A DNA stretch of 64,000 nucleotides from assembly GCF_014650595.1 (NCBI RefSeq), contig NZ_BMVG01000009.1:124001-188000 (forward strand), written 5' to 3'. The notes beneath the pieces were generated by a model. The model searched no databases. It was not told the DNA's origin and saw nothing but the letters and a program-made list of their open reading frames with translations. This DNA comes from Streptomyces alanosinicus (GTDB lineage: Bacteria > Actinomycetota > Actinomycetes > Streptomycetales > Streptomycetaceae). A program made the translations under genes and the position numbers. Every line of letters begins with the position of its first letter. Positions within the stretch are counted from its first letter, which is position 1. This document shows positions 49,909-57,581 of the stretch, one piece after another.

Positions 49909-50814
49909 GTGGAGTCTGGGGCCGGGGCCGGGCAGCTGCTGGCCATCAGCGACCTGCACATCAGCTATCCGGAGAACCGCGCCCTGGTCGAGGACCTGCG
50001 GCCCACGAGCGAGGCGGACTGGCTGCTCGTCGCCGGTGACATCGCCGAGACGGTCGCCGACATCCGCTGGGCCCTCGAAAAGCTCGCGAGCCGCTTCCAC
50101 AAGGTGGTCTGGGTCCCCGGCAACCACGAGCTGTGGACCCACCCGAAGGACTCCGTCACCCTGCGCGGCGTCGCCCGCTACGAACACCTCGTGGAGCTGT
50201 GCCGGGAGCTGGGCGTCGTCACACCCGAGGACCCCTACCCGGTGTGGCAGGGCCCAGACGGTCCGGTCGCCGTCGCCCCGCTGTTCCTGCTGTACGACTA
50301 CTCGTTCCTGCCGCCCGGCAAGGCCACCAAGGCCGAGGGCCTGGCGTACGCGGAGAGCACCGGCATCATCTGCAACGACGAGTATCTGCTGCACCCCGAC
50401 CCCTATCCGAGCCGCGACGCCTGGTGCCGGGCGCGGGTCGCCGAGACCGAGCGCAGGCTCGCCGAGCTGCCCGCGGACCTGCCCGTCGTACCGGTCAACC
50501 ACTATCCGCTGCACCGGCACCCCACCGAAGTGCTGTGGTATCCCGAGTTCGCCATGTGGTGCGGCACCGAGCTCACCGCCGACTGGCACCGCCGGTTCCC
50601 GGTCGCCGCGATGGTCTACGGCCATCTGCACATCCCCCGCACCACCTGGCGCGACGGAGTCCGCTTCGAAGAAGTCTCCGTAGGCTATCCCCGCGAATGG
50701 CGCAAGCGTCCGGAACCGCCGGGGAGACTGCGCCGCATCCTGCCGATGGAGGTCGAAGCCGGTGATCGAGGAGCTGCTCCCGGAGTCGGTCGTCACCGTG
50801 GAGGCACACGGTGA
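49909..50814 (+). CDS. metallophosphoesterase paired with the phosphopantetheinyl transferase
   Basis: A 301-residue calcineurin-like phosphoesterase. SDLHISYPENR, LLVAGDIAETV, VPGNHELW, VNHYPLHRHP and YGHLHIPRTTW supply the dinuclear metal site. The last 53 nt overlap the phosphopantetheinyl transferase gene in another frame, so the two are tightly coupled. From memory, the same pair occurs as SCO6672-6673 in S. coelicolor. A role in removing phosphopantetheine or in recycling it is possible given the partner, but no published assignment is known to me. The GTG at 49909 is chosen over upstream in-frame codons. Confidence 0.85.
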   Translation: MESGAGAGQLLAISDLHISYPENRALVEDLRPTSEADWLLVAGDIAETVADIRWALEKLASRFHKVVWVPGNHELWTHPKDSVTLRGVARYEHLVELCRELGVVTPEDPYPVWQGPDGPVAVAPLFLLYDYSFLPPGKATKAEGLAYAESTGIICNDEYLLHPDPYPSRDAWCRARVAETERRLAELPADLPVVPVNHYPLHRHPTEVLWYPEFAMWCGTELTADWHRRFPVAAMVYGHLHIPRTTWRDGVRFEEVSVGYPREWRKRPEPPGRLRRILPMEVEAGDRGAAPGVGRHRGGTR

Positions 50815-51442
50815 CGACGCGCTGTGGGACGCCCCGCTCTACCCCGGGGAGGAGGCGCTCGTCGCGCGTGCGGTGGCCAAGCGGCGCCGCGAGTTCGCGG
50901 CCGTACGCGCCTGTGCCCGGCGTGCCATGGAGAAGCTCGGTGTGCCGGCGCAGCCGCTCCTCAGCGGCGAGCGGGGCGCACCGCGCTGGCCGGACGGCCT
51001 GATCGGCAGCATGACCCACTGCGACGGCTACTGCGCCGCCGCCCTGGCCCGCGCCGGCGAGCTGGTCTCCCTCGGCATCGACGCCGAGCCGCACGGCCCG
51101 CTCCCGGACGACGTCGCCGGCTCGGTCTTCCTGCCCGCCGAGGCCGAGCGGCTCGCCCGGCTCGCCGGGGAGCGGCCCGCCGTGCACTGGGAACGGATCC
51201 TGTTCAGCGCCAAGGAGTCCGTCTACAAGGCGTGGTTCCCGCTCACCGGCGCGTGGCTGGACTTCTCCGAGGCCGACATCACCCTGTGGCCGAGTCCCGG
51301 TGACGAGCGGCACGGCACCCTGCGCGCCGAACTGCTCGTCCCCGGGCCCTGGGTCGCCGGCCGCCGGCTCCAGGTCTTCGACGGCCGGTGGCTCGTACGC
51401 GACGAACTGATCGCCACCGCCGTGGTCGTCCCGCACGCCTGA
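50762..51442 (+). CDS. 4'-phosphopantetheinyl transferase, Sfp/EntD type
   Basis: A 226-residue Sfp-class transferase that attaches phosphopantetheine from CoA to carrier proteins of polyketide and peptide synthases. Signatures are SMTHCDGYCAAAL, VSLGIDAEPHGPLP with the metal Asp and Glu, and FSAKESVYKAWFPLTG with the second Glu and Lys. It resembles the EntD/PptT group. The GTG start lies inside the metallophosphoesterase gene. Its stop codon lies in the first unit of a 21-bp tandem repeat. Confidence 0.93.
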   Translation: MIEELLPESVVTVEAHGDDALWDAPLYPGEEALVARAVAKRRREFAAVRACARRAMEKLGVPAQPLLSGERGAPRWPDGLIGSMTHCDGYCAAALARAGELVSLGIDAEPHGPLPDDVAGSVFLPAEAERLARLAGERPAVHWERILFSAKESVYKAWFPLTGAWLDFSEADITLWPSPGDERHGTLRAELLVPGPWVAGRRLQVFDGRWLVRDELIATAVVVPHA

Positions 51443-51501
51443 CCTCCGCCGGACCGCGCCTGACGTCCGCCGGACCGCGGCTGACCTCCGCCGGACCCGC
51501 G
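51439..51501. repeat. 21-bp tandem repeat, three copies
   Basis: Units beginning CTGACCTCCGCCGGACCGCG at 51439, 51460 and 51481 differ by one or two bases. The first contains the stop codon of the phosphopantetheinyl transferase gene. Confidence 0.85.
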
Positions 51502-51514
51502 GCGGCCGGTCCGC

Positions 51515-51742
51515 TCATGCGGGCGGGCACCAGTCGCGCAGCAGCCGGAAGAACTCCGCCTCGTTGCCCGAAAGACCCGCTCGGGTCAGGGCCTGCTCCG
51601 CCTCGGCCAGCACGGCGGGCGGCACCACGACGGGCCGGCCGCCGTCCGCTGGTCCGTCGAAGGCGGCGCGCACCGTGTGCAACAGCCGCAGATAGGCCTG
51701 TACGGCGGTGCGCTCACGGTCGGTCAGTACGGCGGTGGGCAT
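51515..51742 (-). CDS. small conserved-looking hypothetical protein
   Basis: A 75-residue protein, MPTAVLTDRERTAVQAYLRL at the start and NEAEFFRLLRDWCPPA at the end, mainly helical. No domain was recognised. It lies downstream of the ImmA/IrrE-like gene on the same strand, 112 nt away, and may be part of that unit. Codon bias supports coding. Confidence 0.55.
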   Translation of the reverse strand: MPTAVLTDRERTAVQAYLRLLHTVRAAFDGPADGGRPVVVPPAVLAEAEQALTRAGLSGNEAEFFRLLRDWCPPA

Positions 51743-51854
51743 CGGTCGGCTCTCCCCGGGTAGGCGGCACGGTCACGCGCGCTGCGGCGCACCCCTCCAG
51801 CTTGCCGCCCACCACTGGCAACGCCCCTCGGACCGGCCCGCCACCGCCCTCGTG

Positions 51855-52412
51855 TCAGCCCTGTGCCCCCGGATATCCGAGGGACGCCTCGATCCGGCCC
51901 GCCACGTCGTCCCGCAGCACCGGGCCGCGCAGCGCCGAACCGGCCAGCCAGGTGCGGCACCTGCTGGCCAGCAGCAGACCGAAGGTCTCGGCCGCGCGTT
52001 CCTCGGCGAGGTCGAATCGGGTCCGGGCCGCCACCCGCCGCACCGTGGCCTCCAGCGCGTCCTGGTCGGTGTCGTCCTTGAGTAGCCGCGTGGCGACGCC
52101 GATGCCGTCGACATGGTGGCCGCGGTGGTCGGCCTGCATGTGCCACAGCTCGTGGCCGAGGATCACCAACTGGTGGTCGGGCGCGGTGCGTTCCTCCACC
52201 ACGACGAGGTCACGGTCACTCAGATCCAGCCACAGTCCGCTCGCCGTACCGGGCGGGAAAGCGGCCGCGCGGAAGTGCACCGGGCGGCCACGGCGGCGGC
52301 CCATCGCCTCGCACAGCGCGCGATACAGCTCCCACGGCTGCGCCGGCGCGGGCAGTGTCAGCCCGCCCACCAGCTCGTTGCACAGCCGGCGCATGTCCCT
52401 GCCGATGCCCAC
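51855..52412 (-). CDS. ImmA/IrrE family metallo-endopeptidase-like protein
   Basis: A 185-residue protein with the zinc peptidase motif in VILGHELWHMQADHRGHH (HExxH). ImmA/IrrE proteins cut a partner helix-turn-helix repressor when a signal arrives. The XRE-type gene ends 14 nt upstream on the same strand, matching that pairing. The GTG start at 52412 has GGAGG 3 nt upstream, and ATG 52397 is an alternative. The target is probably the XRE partner; the inducing signal is unknown. Confidence 0.85.
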   Translation of the reverse strand: MGIGRDMRRLCNELVGGLTLPAPAQPWELYRALCEAMGRRRGRPVHFRAAAFPPGTASGLWLDLSDRDLVVVEERTAPDHQLVILGHELWHMQADHRGHHVDGIGVATRLLKDDTDQDALEATVRRVAARTRFDLAEERAAETFGLLLASRCRTWLAGSALRGPVLRDDVAGRIEASLGYPGAQG

Positions 52413-52426
52413 AGTCCTCCCCTGGC

Positions 52427-53083
52427 TCACGACTCGGGCCGCTTGACGCTCTCCAGGAGCATGTCGAGCCACTCGGCGACCTTGTCCCGGTGCTGGTCGG
52501 TGGGCAACTGCGCGGCCCGCCAGGCTATGCCGCGCACCCCGTGGTCCTGCAGCAGCCGCTCCAGCGGATCCTGGTCGGCCCTCGCGGCGGCCCGCTCCCG
52601 GTCGGCGAGCTTCTGCAGCAGTTCCTGCTCGGTGCGCTGCAGCGCGCCCGCCAGCGCCTCGGGGTCCTCCGCGGTCAGGAAGCCGGTGTGCACCCGGAAG
52701 AAGCGCTGCAACGCGTCGCAGTGCTCCATGGTGGGCCGCCGGTCGCCGTTGATGAGCGCGCCGGCCTGCTGCCGGGACATGCCCGCGCCGTCGGCGATCT
52801 CCTGCTGGGTGTACTTGCGCCCATTGGGTTTCAGCCGGGTCCGGCGCAGCAGGCCCAGGCGCTGCAGAAAGCGTGCCTGGACGTCCGGTTCGCCGGCGGG
52901 GCGACCGGTGAGCAGGGCCTTCACCACCGCTTCCGGGACGCCACAGGCCACGGAGAGCCGCCCGACGCCGAACACCTCGGCCTGCGGCACGCCGAGCCGG
53001 TCGGCGAGCGCGGTGACGCGGGCGACGACGGCCGGCAGCTGGGCGGTCGCCGTGGCGCCCGGATCCTCGTAGCCATCCGTCAC
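52427..53083 (-). CDS. XRE family regulator, partner of the ImmA/IrrE peptidase
   Basis: A 218-residue protein with a helix-turn-helix in the middle (YTQQEIADGAGMSRQQAGALINGDRRPTMEHCDAL, about residues 92-125) preceded by a second, weaker HTH-like helix set. The C-terminal third is helical. GTG 53083 has AGGAG 8 nt upstream and is chosen over TTG 53107. It diverges from the MmyB-like gene. A perfect palindrome in the divergent gap (53201-53216) is a likely binding site. Confidence 0.85.
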   Translation of the reverse strand: MTDGYEDPGATATAQLPAVVARVTALADRLGVPQAEVFGVGRLSVACGVPEAVVKALLTGRPAGEPDVQARFLQRLGLLRRTRLKPNGRKYTQQEIADGAGMSRQQAGALINGDRRPTMEHCDALQRFFRVHTGFLTAEDPEALAGALQRTEQELLQKLADRERAAARADQDPLERLLQDHGVRGIAWRAAQLPTDQHRDKVAEWLDMLLESVKRPES

Positions 53084-53200
53084 CGACAGAACTCCTACGT
53101 CTCTCAAGGGCTTCAGATGTGTCCGTACGTGTCATTCTCACGAGCGATCGCCGTGAACTTCCCGGAGAGTAGCGGGTGCCTCGAACTCACATCCAGGTCT

Positions 53201-53216
53201 CGCCACAACTGTGGCG
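53201..53216. promoter_or_regulatory. palindromic operator in the XRE/MmyB divergent gap
   Basis: CGCCACA and TGTGGCG flank two bases. It is centred in the 246-nt divergent region, upstream of both genes, as expected for an XRE dimer site. Confidence 0.7.
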
Positions 53217-53253
53217 AATTTCAGCCGTCAACGGGCATGAAATGCCACGATAG

Positions 53254-53283
53254 TTGACACGGACTTGTCGGGGGCCGCAGGAT
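53254..53283 (+). promoter_or_regulatory. probable sigma-70-type promoter of the MmyB-like gene
   Basis: TTGACA at 53254-53259 and CAGGAT at 53278-53283 are separated by 18 nt, 47 nt before the ATG at 53330. Confidence 0.65.
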
Positions 53284-53329
53284 CGCAGAGCCGCGTGAAG
53301 GCCGCAGAGGCAAGAGGGGTGACCTCCCG

Positions 53330-54010
53330 ATGGCACATCAGGCAGGAGGGCAGCGGCCGGCACCGCGGCCCGTCCCCGAGACCTGCGAGACCCAGGCGTA
53401 TCTGCAGGACTACGCCGCCCTGCTGAACGCTCTCGCCTGCCCGTCCCTGGTCGTCGACCACCGCTGGGACGTGGTCATGGCCAACGACGCGTTCGCGTCA
53501 CTTTTCCGCGGGATGCGCCCCCAGGCGACGGCCATGCCCGGCGACAACTTCCTGCGCTTCGTCCTCTTCCACCCGGACGCGGGTGACGTCCTCGGCGAGC
53601 ACGAGCAGGGCTGGTGCCTGCCGATGCTGGCGCATCTGAAGTCCGCCCTGGAGGCGTACGGCCACGACCACGACCTCCAGGCGATCCGCCGCGACATCGC
53701 CCAGGACCCGCTCATGGAGGCCGCCTACCGCCAGGGGCTGCCGCACTGGATCCGGGCCGTCGGCGAGAGCGCGACCCGGCTCGACGGGGCCGTCCGGCTG
53801 CTGCACCACCCCGACCCGCGCCGCGGCCCCACCGAGTGCCGCATCGTCGAGGAGACGCCCGAGATCCTGCGCGAGCTGGGCTACCGGCGCCTGTCGCTGG
53901 TCCTGCGCGAGAACCGCCGGGCGGCCACGCCCGCACGTCGCACGCGCCGTCCCAGGGCACTGCGGGCGACCGCCGGGCATCTCACGGTCGTCCGCGTCCC
54001 GAAGGACTGA
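53330..54010 (+). CDS. MmyB-like PAS-type ligand-binding protein without HTH
   Basis: A 226-residue protein with the MmyB ligand-binding region: LLNALACPSLVVDHRWDVVMAND, FLRFVLFHPDAGDVL, and the C-terminal RLLHHPDP and LSLVLREN segments. MmyB regulators normally carry an N-terminal helix-turn-helix; only a 20-residue leader precedes the sensor here. The domain alone could modulate the divergent XRE/ImmA system. GGGGTG precedes the ATG. Family members bind fatty acids. Confidence 0.8.
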   Translation: MAHQAGGQRPAPRPVPETCETQAYLQDYAALLNALACPSLVVDHRWDVVMANDAFASLFRGMRPQATAMPGDNFLRFVLFHPDAGDVLGEHEQGWCLPMLAHLKSALEAYGHDHDLQAIRRDIAQDPLMEAAYRQGLPHWIRAVGESATRLDGAVRLLHHPDPRRGPTECRIVEETPEILRELGYRRLSLVLRENRRAATPARRTRRPRALRATAGHLTVVRVPKD

Positions 54011-54060
54011 CCCGGCACCGCCGGCGTTCAGGTCGCCGGCGGCGCCGGGTCCGAGAGCCT

Positions 54061-54186
54061 CACACCAGTATTTCCGAGAGCCTCAGGCAGGCATCGCCCG
54101 GCCTCATCGCCCAGACGGACGCAGACGTGGACCAGCTCCTCAAGGACGCGTCCGGCAAGATCGACGGCATCCTGACCCGGAGCTGA
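54061..54186 (+). pseudogene. 3' fragment of a probable solute-binding protein gene
   Basis: About 40 codons end with ADVDQLLKDASGKIDGILTRS-type sequence, resembling the C-terminus of sugar ABC transporter binding proteins. No start exists. The permease fragment follows 5 nt later in the order typical of such operons. Confidence 0.4.
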
Positions 54187-54191
54187 CCGCG

Positions 54192-54536
54192 ATGACGAAG
54201 ACGGCCGAGCGGCAGCCGACGGCGACGGCCCCCGTCCAGCCGGTCCCGGCGCCGCCCCCGGCAGGGGGCCGCAGGCGGCGCCGCCTCGTCGACCAGGCCC
54301 GTGCCTACGCCTTCCTCCTCGGCGGCCTGATCTGTTTCGCCCTGTTCTCCTGGTACCCGGCGATCCGTGCGGTCGTCATCGCCTTCCAGAAGTACACGCC
54401 CGGCTCGAAACCCCAGTGGGCCGGCACCGCCGACTTCACCCGCGTCCTCGGCGACCCCGAGTCCGACGCCGCCTGGCGCCACACCCTCACCTTCACCCTG
54501 CCGGCCCTGCTCGCCGGTTTCGCGATCCGGAGGTAG
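54192..54536 (+). pseudogene. truncated sugar ABC transporter permease
   Basis: The first 110 codons of a MalF-type permease: a Pro-rich leader, AYAFLLGGLICFALFSWYPA in helix 1, VVIAFQKYTPG, then LTFTLPALLAGFA. The reading stops four codons later. A true permease would have about 310 residues. The next segment (FLLALVLNELRHAKAF) occurs inverted at 54605-54660, so the gene was broken by a rearrangement. Confidence 0.7.
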
Positions 54537-54666
54537 CGCAGGTTCGCGCTGCTCGGCAGGGCGACGGTGGCCGTGTTTCCGGTGGCCGGGTCGAAGCGGT
54601 GGCCCAGAACGCCTTGGCGTGCCGGAGTTCGTTGAGGACGAGGGCGAGGAGGAAGGCTCCGTGCAT
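54524..54666 (-). pseudogene. inverted permease segment joined to a glycosidase-like tail fragment
   Basis: The minus strand reads FLLALVLNELRHAKAFWA (54605-54660), which would directly follow the truncated plus-strand permease. In another frame it continues GHRFDPATGNTATVALPSSA and NLRYLRI, like the C-terminal beta-sandwich of secreted glycosidases. It has no start or function. 54670-54790 holds no gene. Confidence 0.5.
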
Positions 54667-54790
54667 ATTTCCCACCGATCGCCACGCTGCGTAGCTTCTG
54701 TGAAGATTCAGGCGATCGTGTCGAGTTTGTGACTCCTGTGCGTCACGCTCAGTGAGCGGTAGTCGCAACCAGGGCTGTGTGGAGGCCGAG

Positions 54791-57577
54791 TTGAGCGAGC
54801 TGGACGCATCGGGTGCTGAGCACGGCGGTTCGCAGGACGTACCGCGCACCGAGGGCAGGGTCGGGACCGAGGGGGCGCTGCCGGATTCGCCGCCGGTGCT
54901 CACGGGCTCCGCCCGGGAGATCTCCAAGGCGACCCTGGTACAGCTGCGGCTTCCCGTGCCGCCGACCGGGCAGGCCCTGATCAAGTCGGCGTATGTGCGC
55001 CAGCTCCGACTGCGGCCGGACGAGGCGAGCACCGTCCGCGACCATCTCCGGAGCACCGAACACCTCCGGAGCACCGATCACCTCCGGAGTGCCGAAGAGG
55101 TCTCCGACGACCTCATCGATCTGCTCGCGGCCTACGAACAGCGCACCCAGCCCTCGCTCCTGCCGCCGCCGAGCACCTTCGTCGACGTCCCGGTCCAGGC
55201 GCTGAAGGCGTTCGGTGACGCGCTGGTCGAGGTGCGGCGGCAGCGGGCCGCACGACTGGCCGCCGAGCGGGCCGGGGCGACGACCGCCGAGGCGGTGCCG
55301 GCGGACCTGGAGGGCCTTGCCCAGCAGGACGTGCGCAGCGCGCTGGTCGCGGTCCGGGGCCTGCTGGCCAACACCAGGGCGACACCGCTCGGCATGCTGA
55401 ACCTGGAGCGCCTGGAGATGGCGCCGGCCGGGCTGGAGCGAGGCGAGCTGATCGCCACCGTTCCGCTGGCCCCGCTGGAGGAGACGGCCGTCAGCCACAA
55501 GGAATGGTCGGTCCGCAGCAAGGAGTTCACCTCCATCGTGACCGACTCCCTGGAGACGGTCAGCGAGACCGGGGTCACCGACAACACCGAGCTGTCCCAG
55601 TCGACGTCCTCGCAGGCCCAGCACTCCAACCAGTTCAATGTCACCGCGACGGTCACCGGCGGAATCCCGGTGATCAACGGCTCGGCCCAGTCCGGCTTCA
55701 CCTCGCAGGACTCCAAGTCGCAGTCCGCGACGGACAGCACCAAGCACTCCACGCAGCTGACCAGGAAGGCCTCCGCGCGGGCCAAGCAGGAACACAAGAT
55801 CACCATCTCCACCACCACGGTCACCGGCAGCGAGGAGACCTCGACCCGGGTGCTGAAGAACCCCAGCCAGGTCTCGGCGATGCGGGTCGACTACTTCAGC
55901 CTGATGCGCAAGTGGCGGGTGCGGCTGTACCGGCACGGGCTGCGGCTGACCTACGACCTGGTGATCCCGGAGCCCGGCGCCGGTCTGCGCCGGATGCACA
56001 AGGAACTCGCCGATCTCAAGGGACAGTTGGGGCCGTTCCAGTTCGGCCTGCCGCACTCGGAGATCACCGACGCGATCCTGCCGGGCGAGACCCAGCCGCA
56101 CTACCGCGTGCTGGCCGAGCGGTACGGAGCGGTGGTGCCCGACCCGCCGCTGCCGCCGCCGGCCCCGCAGTTCAGCGTGGGCGCACCGCAGCAGGAGGAG
56201 GGCTGGCACATCTTCACCCCTGACCCCCTGGAGGTTCCGGAGGGGTATCGCGTCAAGACCCTGAACATGTGGTTCGACACCACAAGCAAGAAGGACGTCC
56301 TGTTCAGCTTCAAGGTGCTGGGCACTCCGCTGTACATCCAGGACCAGACCCAGGGTGACTACGGGCCCTTCGAGCTGACCTCCGGCGCCTACGGCAACTT
56401 CATGTTGCATGCGACCGGGAAGGTCTACATCTCGTTCGACATGGTGAACAACCGCAACACGACGATCAGGGTCACCTCCGAGATCGAGCCGATCCCCATC
56501 CAGCCCGACCCGGACCCGACCAAGCCGGCGCACAGCGACCGCATCCGGGACAAGTGGCAGTCGGACGTCTGGAACCTGCTGCGGGACGCGGCGCAGAGCC
56601 AGTACTACGAGCGTCAGCAGGACATCGCCACCAAGGCCGCGGCGCTGCAGGAGCAGATCGAGCAGGTCGACACGCTCACCCTCCGCCGGGAGGAGAGCGA
56701 GGAGATCATGAAGGGAGTGCTGCGCTTCCTGCTCGGCCCGGACTTCGCCTTCATGCCGCCGGAGGTCGTCGCCGCCTTCGCCAAGGCCCGGGTCGATCTG
56801 GAGCACGGCATCGGCTTCGACGAGAACGACCTCGGCATGGACGCCACCGCGTGGGCCACCGTACGCGAGCACGAGGACGTCGTCCGGTTCATCAACCAGG
56901 CCATCGAGTGGGAGAACGTCGTCACGTTCCTGTACTCGTACTTCTGGGACGTACCGCAGAGCTGGAACTTCGTCCGCCGGCTGCGGCACCCCGACGCGAA
57001 CCGGCAGGCGTTCCTGCGGTCCGGCAGCGCACGCGTCGTCCTGACCGTGCGCAAGGGCTGGGAGGAGGACTGGGTGAGCTTCGCCGAAGGTGGCTTCAAG
57101 TCCCCGCCGACGGCCCCGGATTCCCAGTACCTCACCATCGCCCGGGAGATCGCCGCCTACGACGACCGCAACTACCCGGGCATCCCGCCGGCCAACCCGG
57201 GCCGCAGCGCGGTGCGCCTGGAGGAGGCCGTCTACGCGACCTCCCGGGACGTCCTGGCCAAGACCGCGAACCCGGTGAGCATCAAGGTGGATTCGAGCAA
57301 GGACTTCCTGGTCGGCGCCCTGGTCGTCATCGACTCCGCCGACAAGACCGACCCGGCCGACGGCAGGGTCGTCCAGGAGAGCCAGCTCATCACCGCGATC
57401 CCCGACACCACCCACATCACGGTCGGCCGGCTGGACCGGGCCCACGACGGCTCGGTGACCCCGTTCGCCGTGCTCCAGCCCGGCACCAAGGGCGCGCTGA
57501 TCGCCGAGTGGAACGAGTACACCCCGTCCTCGGGCACCGATATCGAGATCGGCTCCGACCTGGGCAGCGGAGCCTGA
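54791..57577 (+). CDS. large uncharacterised protein upstream of a toxin-like gene
   Basis: A 928-residue protein from a TTG start with GGAGG 5 nt upstream; GTG 54752 is an alternative. It has no signal peptide. Visible parts: an N-terminal region with three HLRSTE-type hexapeptides (residues 85-102), an amphipathic helical part, a Ser/Thr-rich stretch (about 253-356), then MRKWRVRLYRHGLRLTYDLV with VIPEPGAG, a beta-rich region and a long coiled helix (about 600-640, QYYERQQDIATKAAALQEQI). The C-terminal 200 residues include WNFVRRLRHPD and beta segments ending ALIAEWNEY. I do not recognise the family; a structural or delivery role beside the toxin-like partner is a guess. Confidence 0.6.
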   Translation: MSELDASGAEHGGSQDVPRTEGRVGTEGALPDSPPVLTGSAREISKATLVQLRLPVPPTGQALIKSAYVRQLRLRPDEASTVRDHLRSTEHLRSTDHLRSAEEVSDDLIDLLAAYEQRTQPSLLPPPSTFVDVPVQALKAFGDALVEVRRQRAARLAAERAGATTAEAVPADLEGLAQQDVRSALVAVRGLLANTRATPLGMLNLERLEMAPAGLERGELIATVPLAPLEETAVSHKEWSVRSKEFTSIVTDSLETVSETGVTDNTELSQSTSSQAQHSNQFNVTATVTGGIPVINGSAQSGFTSQDSKSQSATDSTKHSTQLTRKASARAKQEHKITISTTTVTGSEETSTRVLKNPSQVSAMRVDYFSLMRKWRVRLYRHGLRLTYDLVIPEPGAGLRRMHKELADLKGQLGPFQFGLPHSEITDAILPGETQPHYRVLAERYGAVVPDPPLPPPAPQFSVGAPQQEEGWHIFTPDPLEVPEGYRVKTLNMWFDTTSKKDVLFSFKVLGTPLYIQDQTQGDYGPFELTSGAYGNFMLHATGKVYISFDMVNNRNTTIRVTSEIEPIPIQPDPDPTKPAHSDRIRDKWQSDVWNLLRDAAQSQYYERQQDIATKAAALQEQIEQVDTLTLRREESEEIMKGVLRFLLGPDFAFMPPEVVAAFAKARVDLEHGIGFDENDLGMDATAWATVREHEDVVRFINQAIEWENVVTFLYSYFWDVPQSWNFVRRLRHPDANRQAFLRSGSARVVLTVRKGWEEDWVSFAEGGFKSPPTAPDSQYLTIAREIAAYDDRNYPGIPPANPGRSAVRLEEAVYATSRDVLAKTANPVSIKVDSSKDFLVGALVVIDSADKTDPADGRVVQESQLITAIPDTTHITVGRLDRAHDGSVTPFAVLQPGTKGALIAEWNEYTPSSGTDIEIGSDLGSGA
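55043..55096. repeat. 18-bp tandem repeat, three copies
   Basis: Units of CACCTCCGGAGCACCGAT type encode HLRSTE, HLRSTD and HLRSAE within the large protein. Confidence 0.9.
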
Positions 57578-57581
57578 CCCG

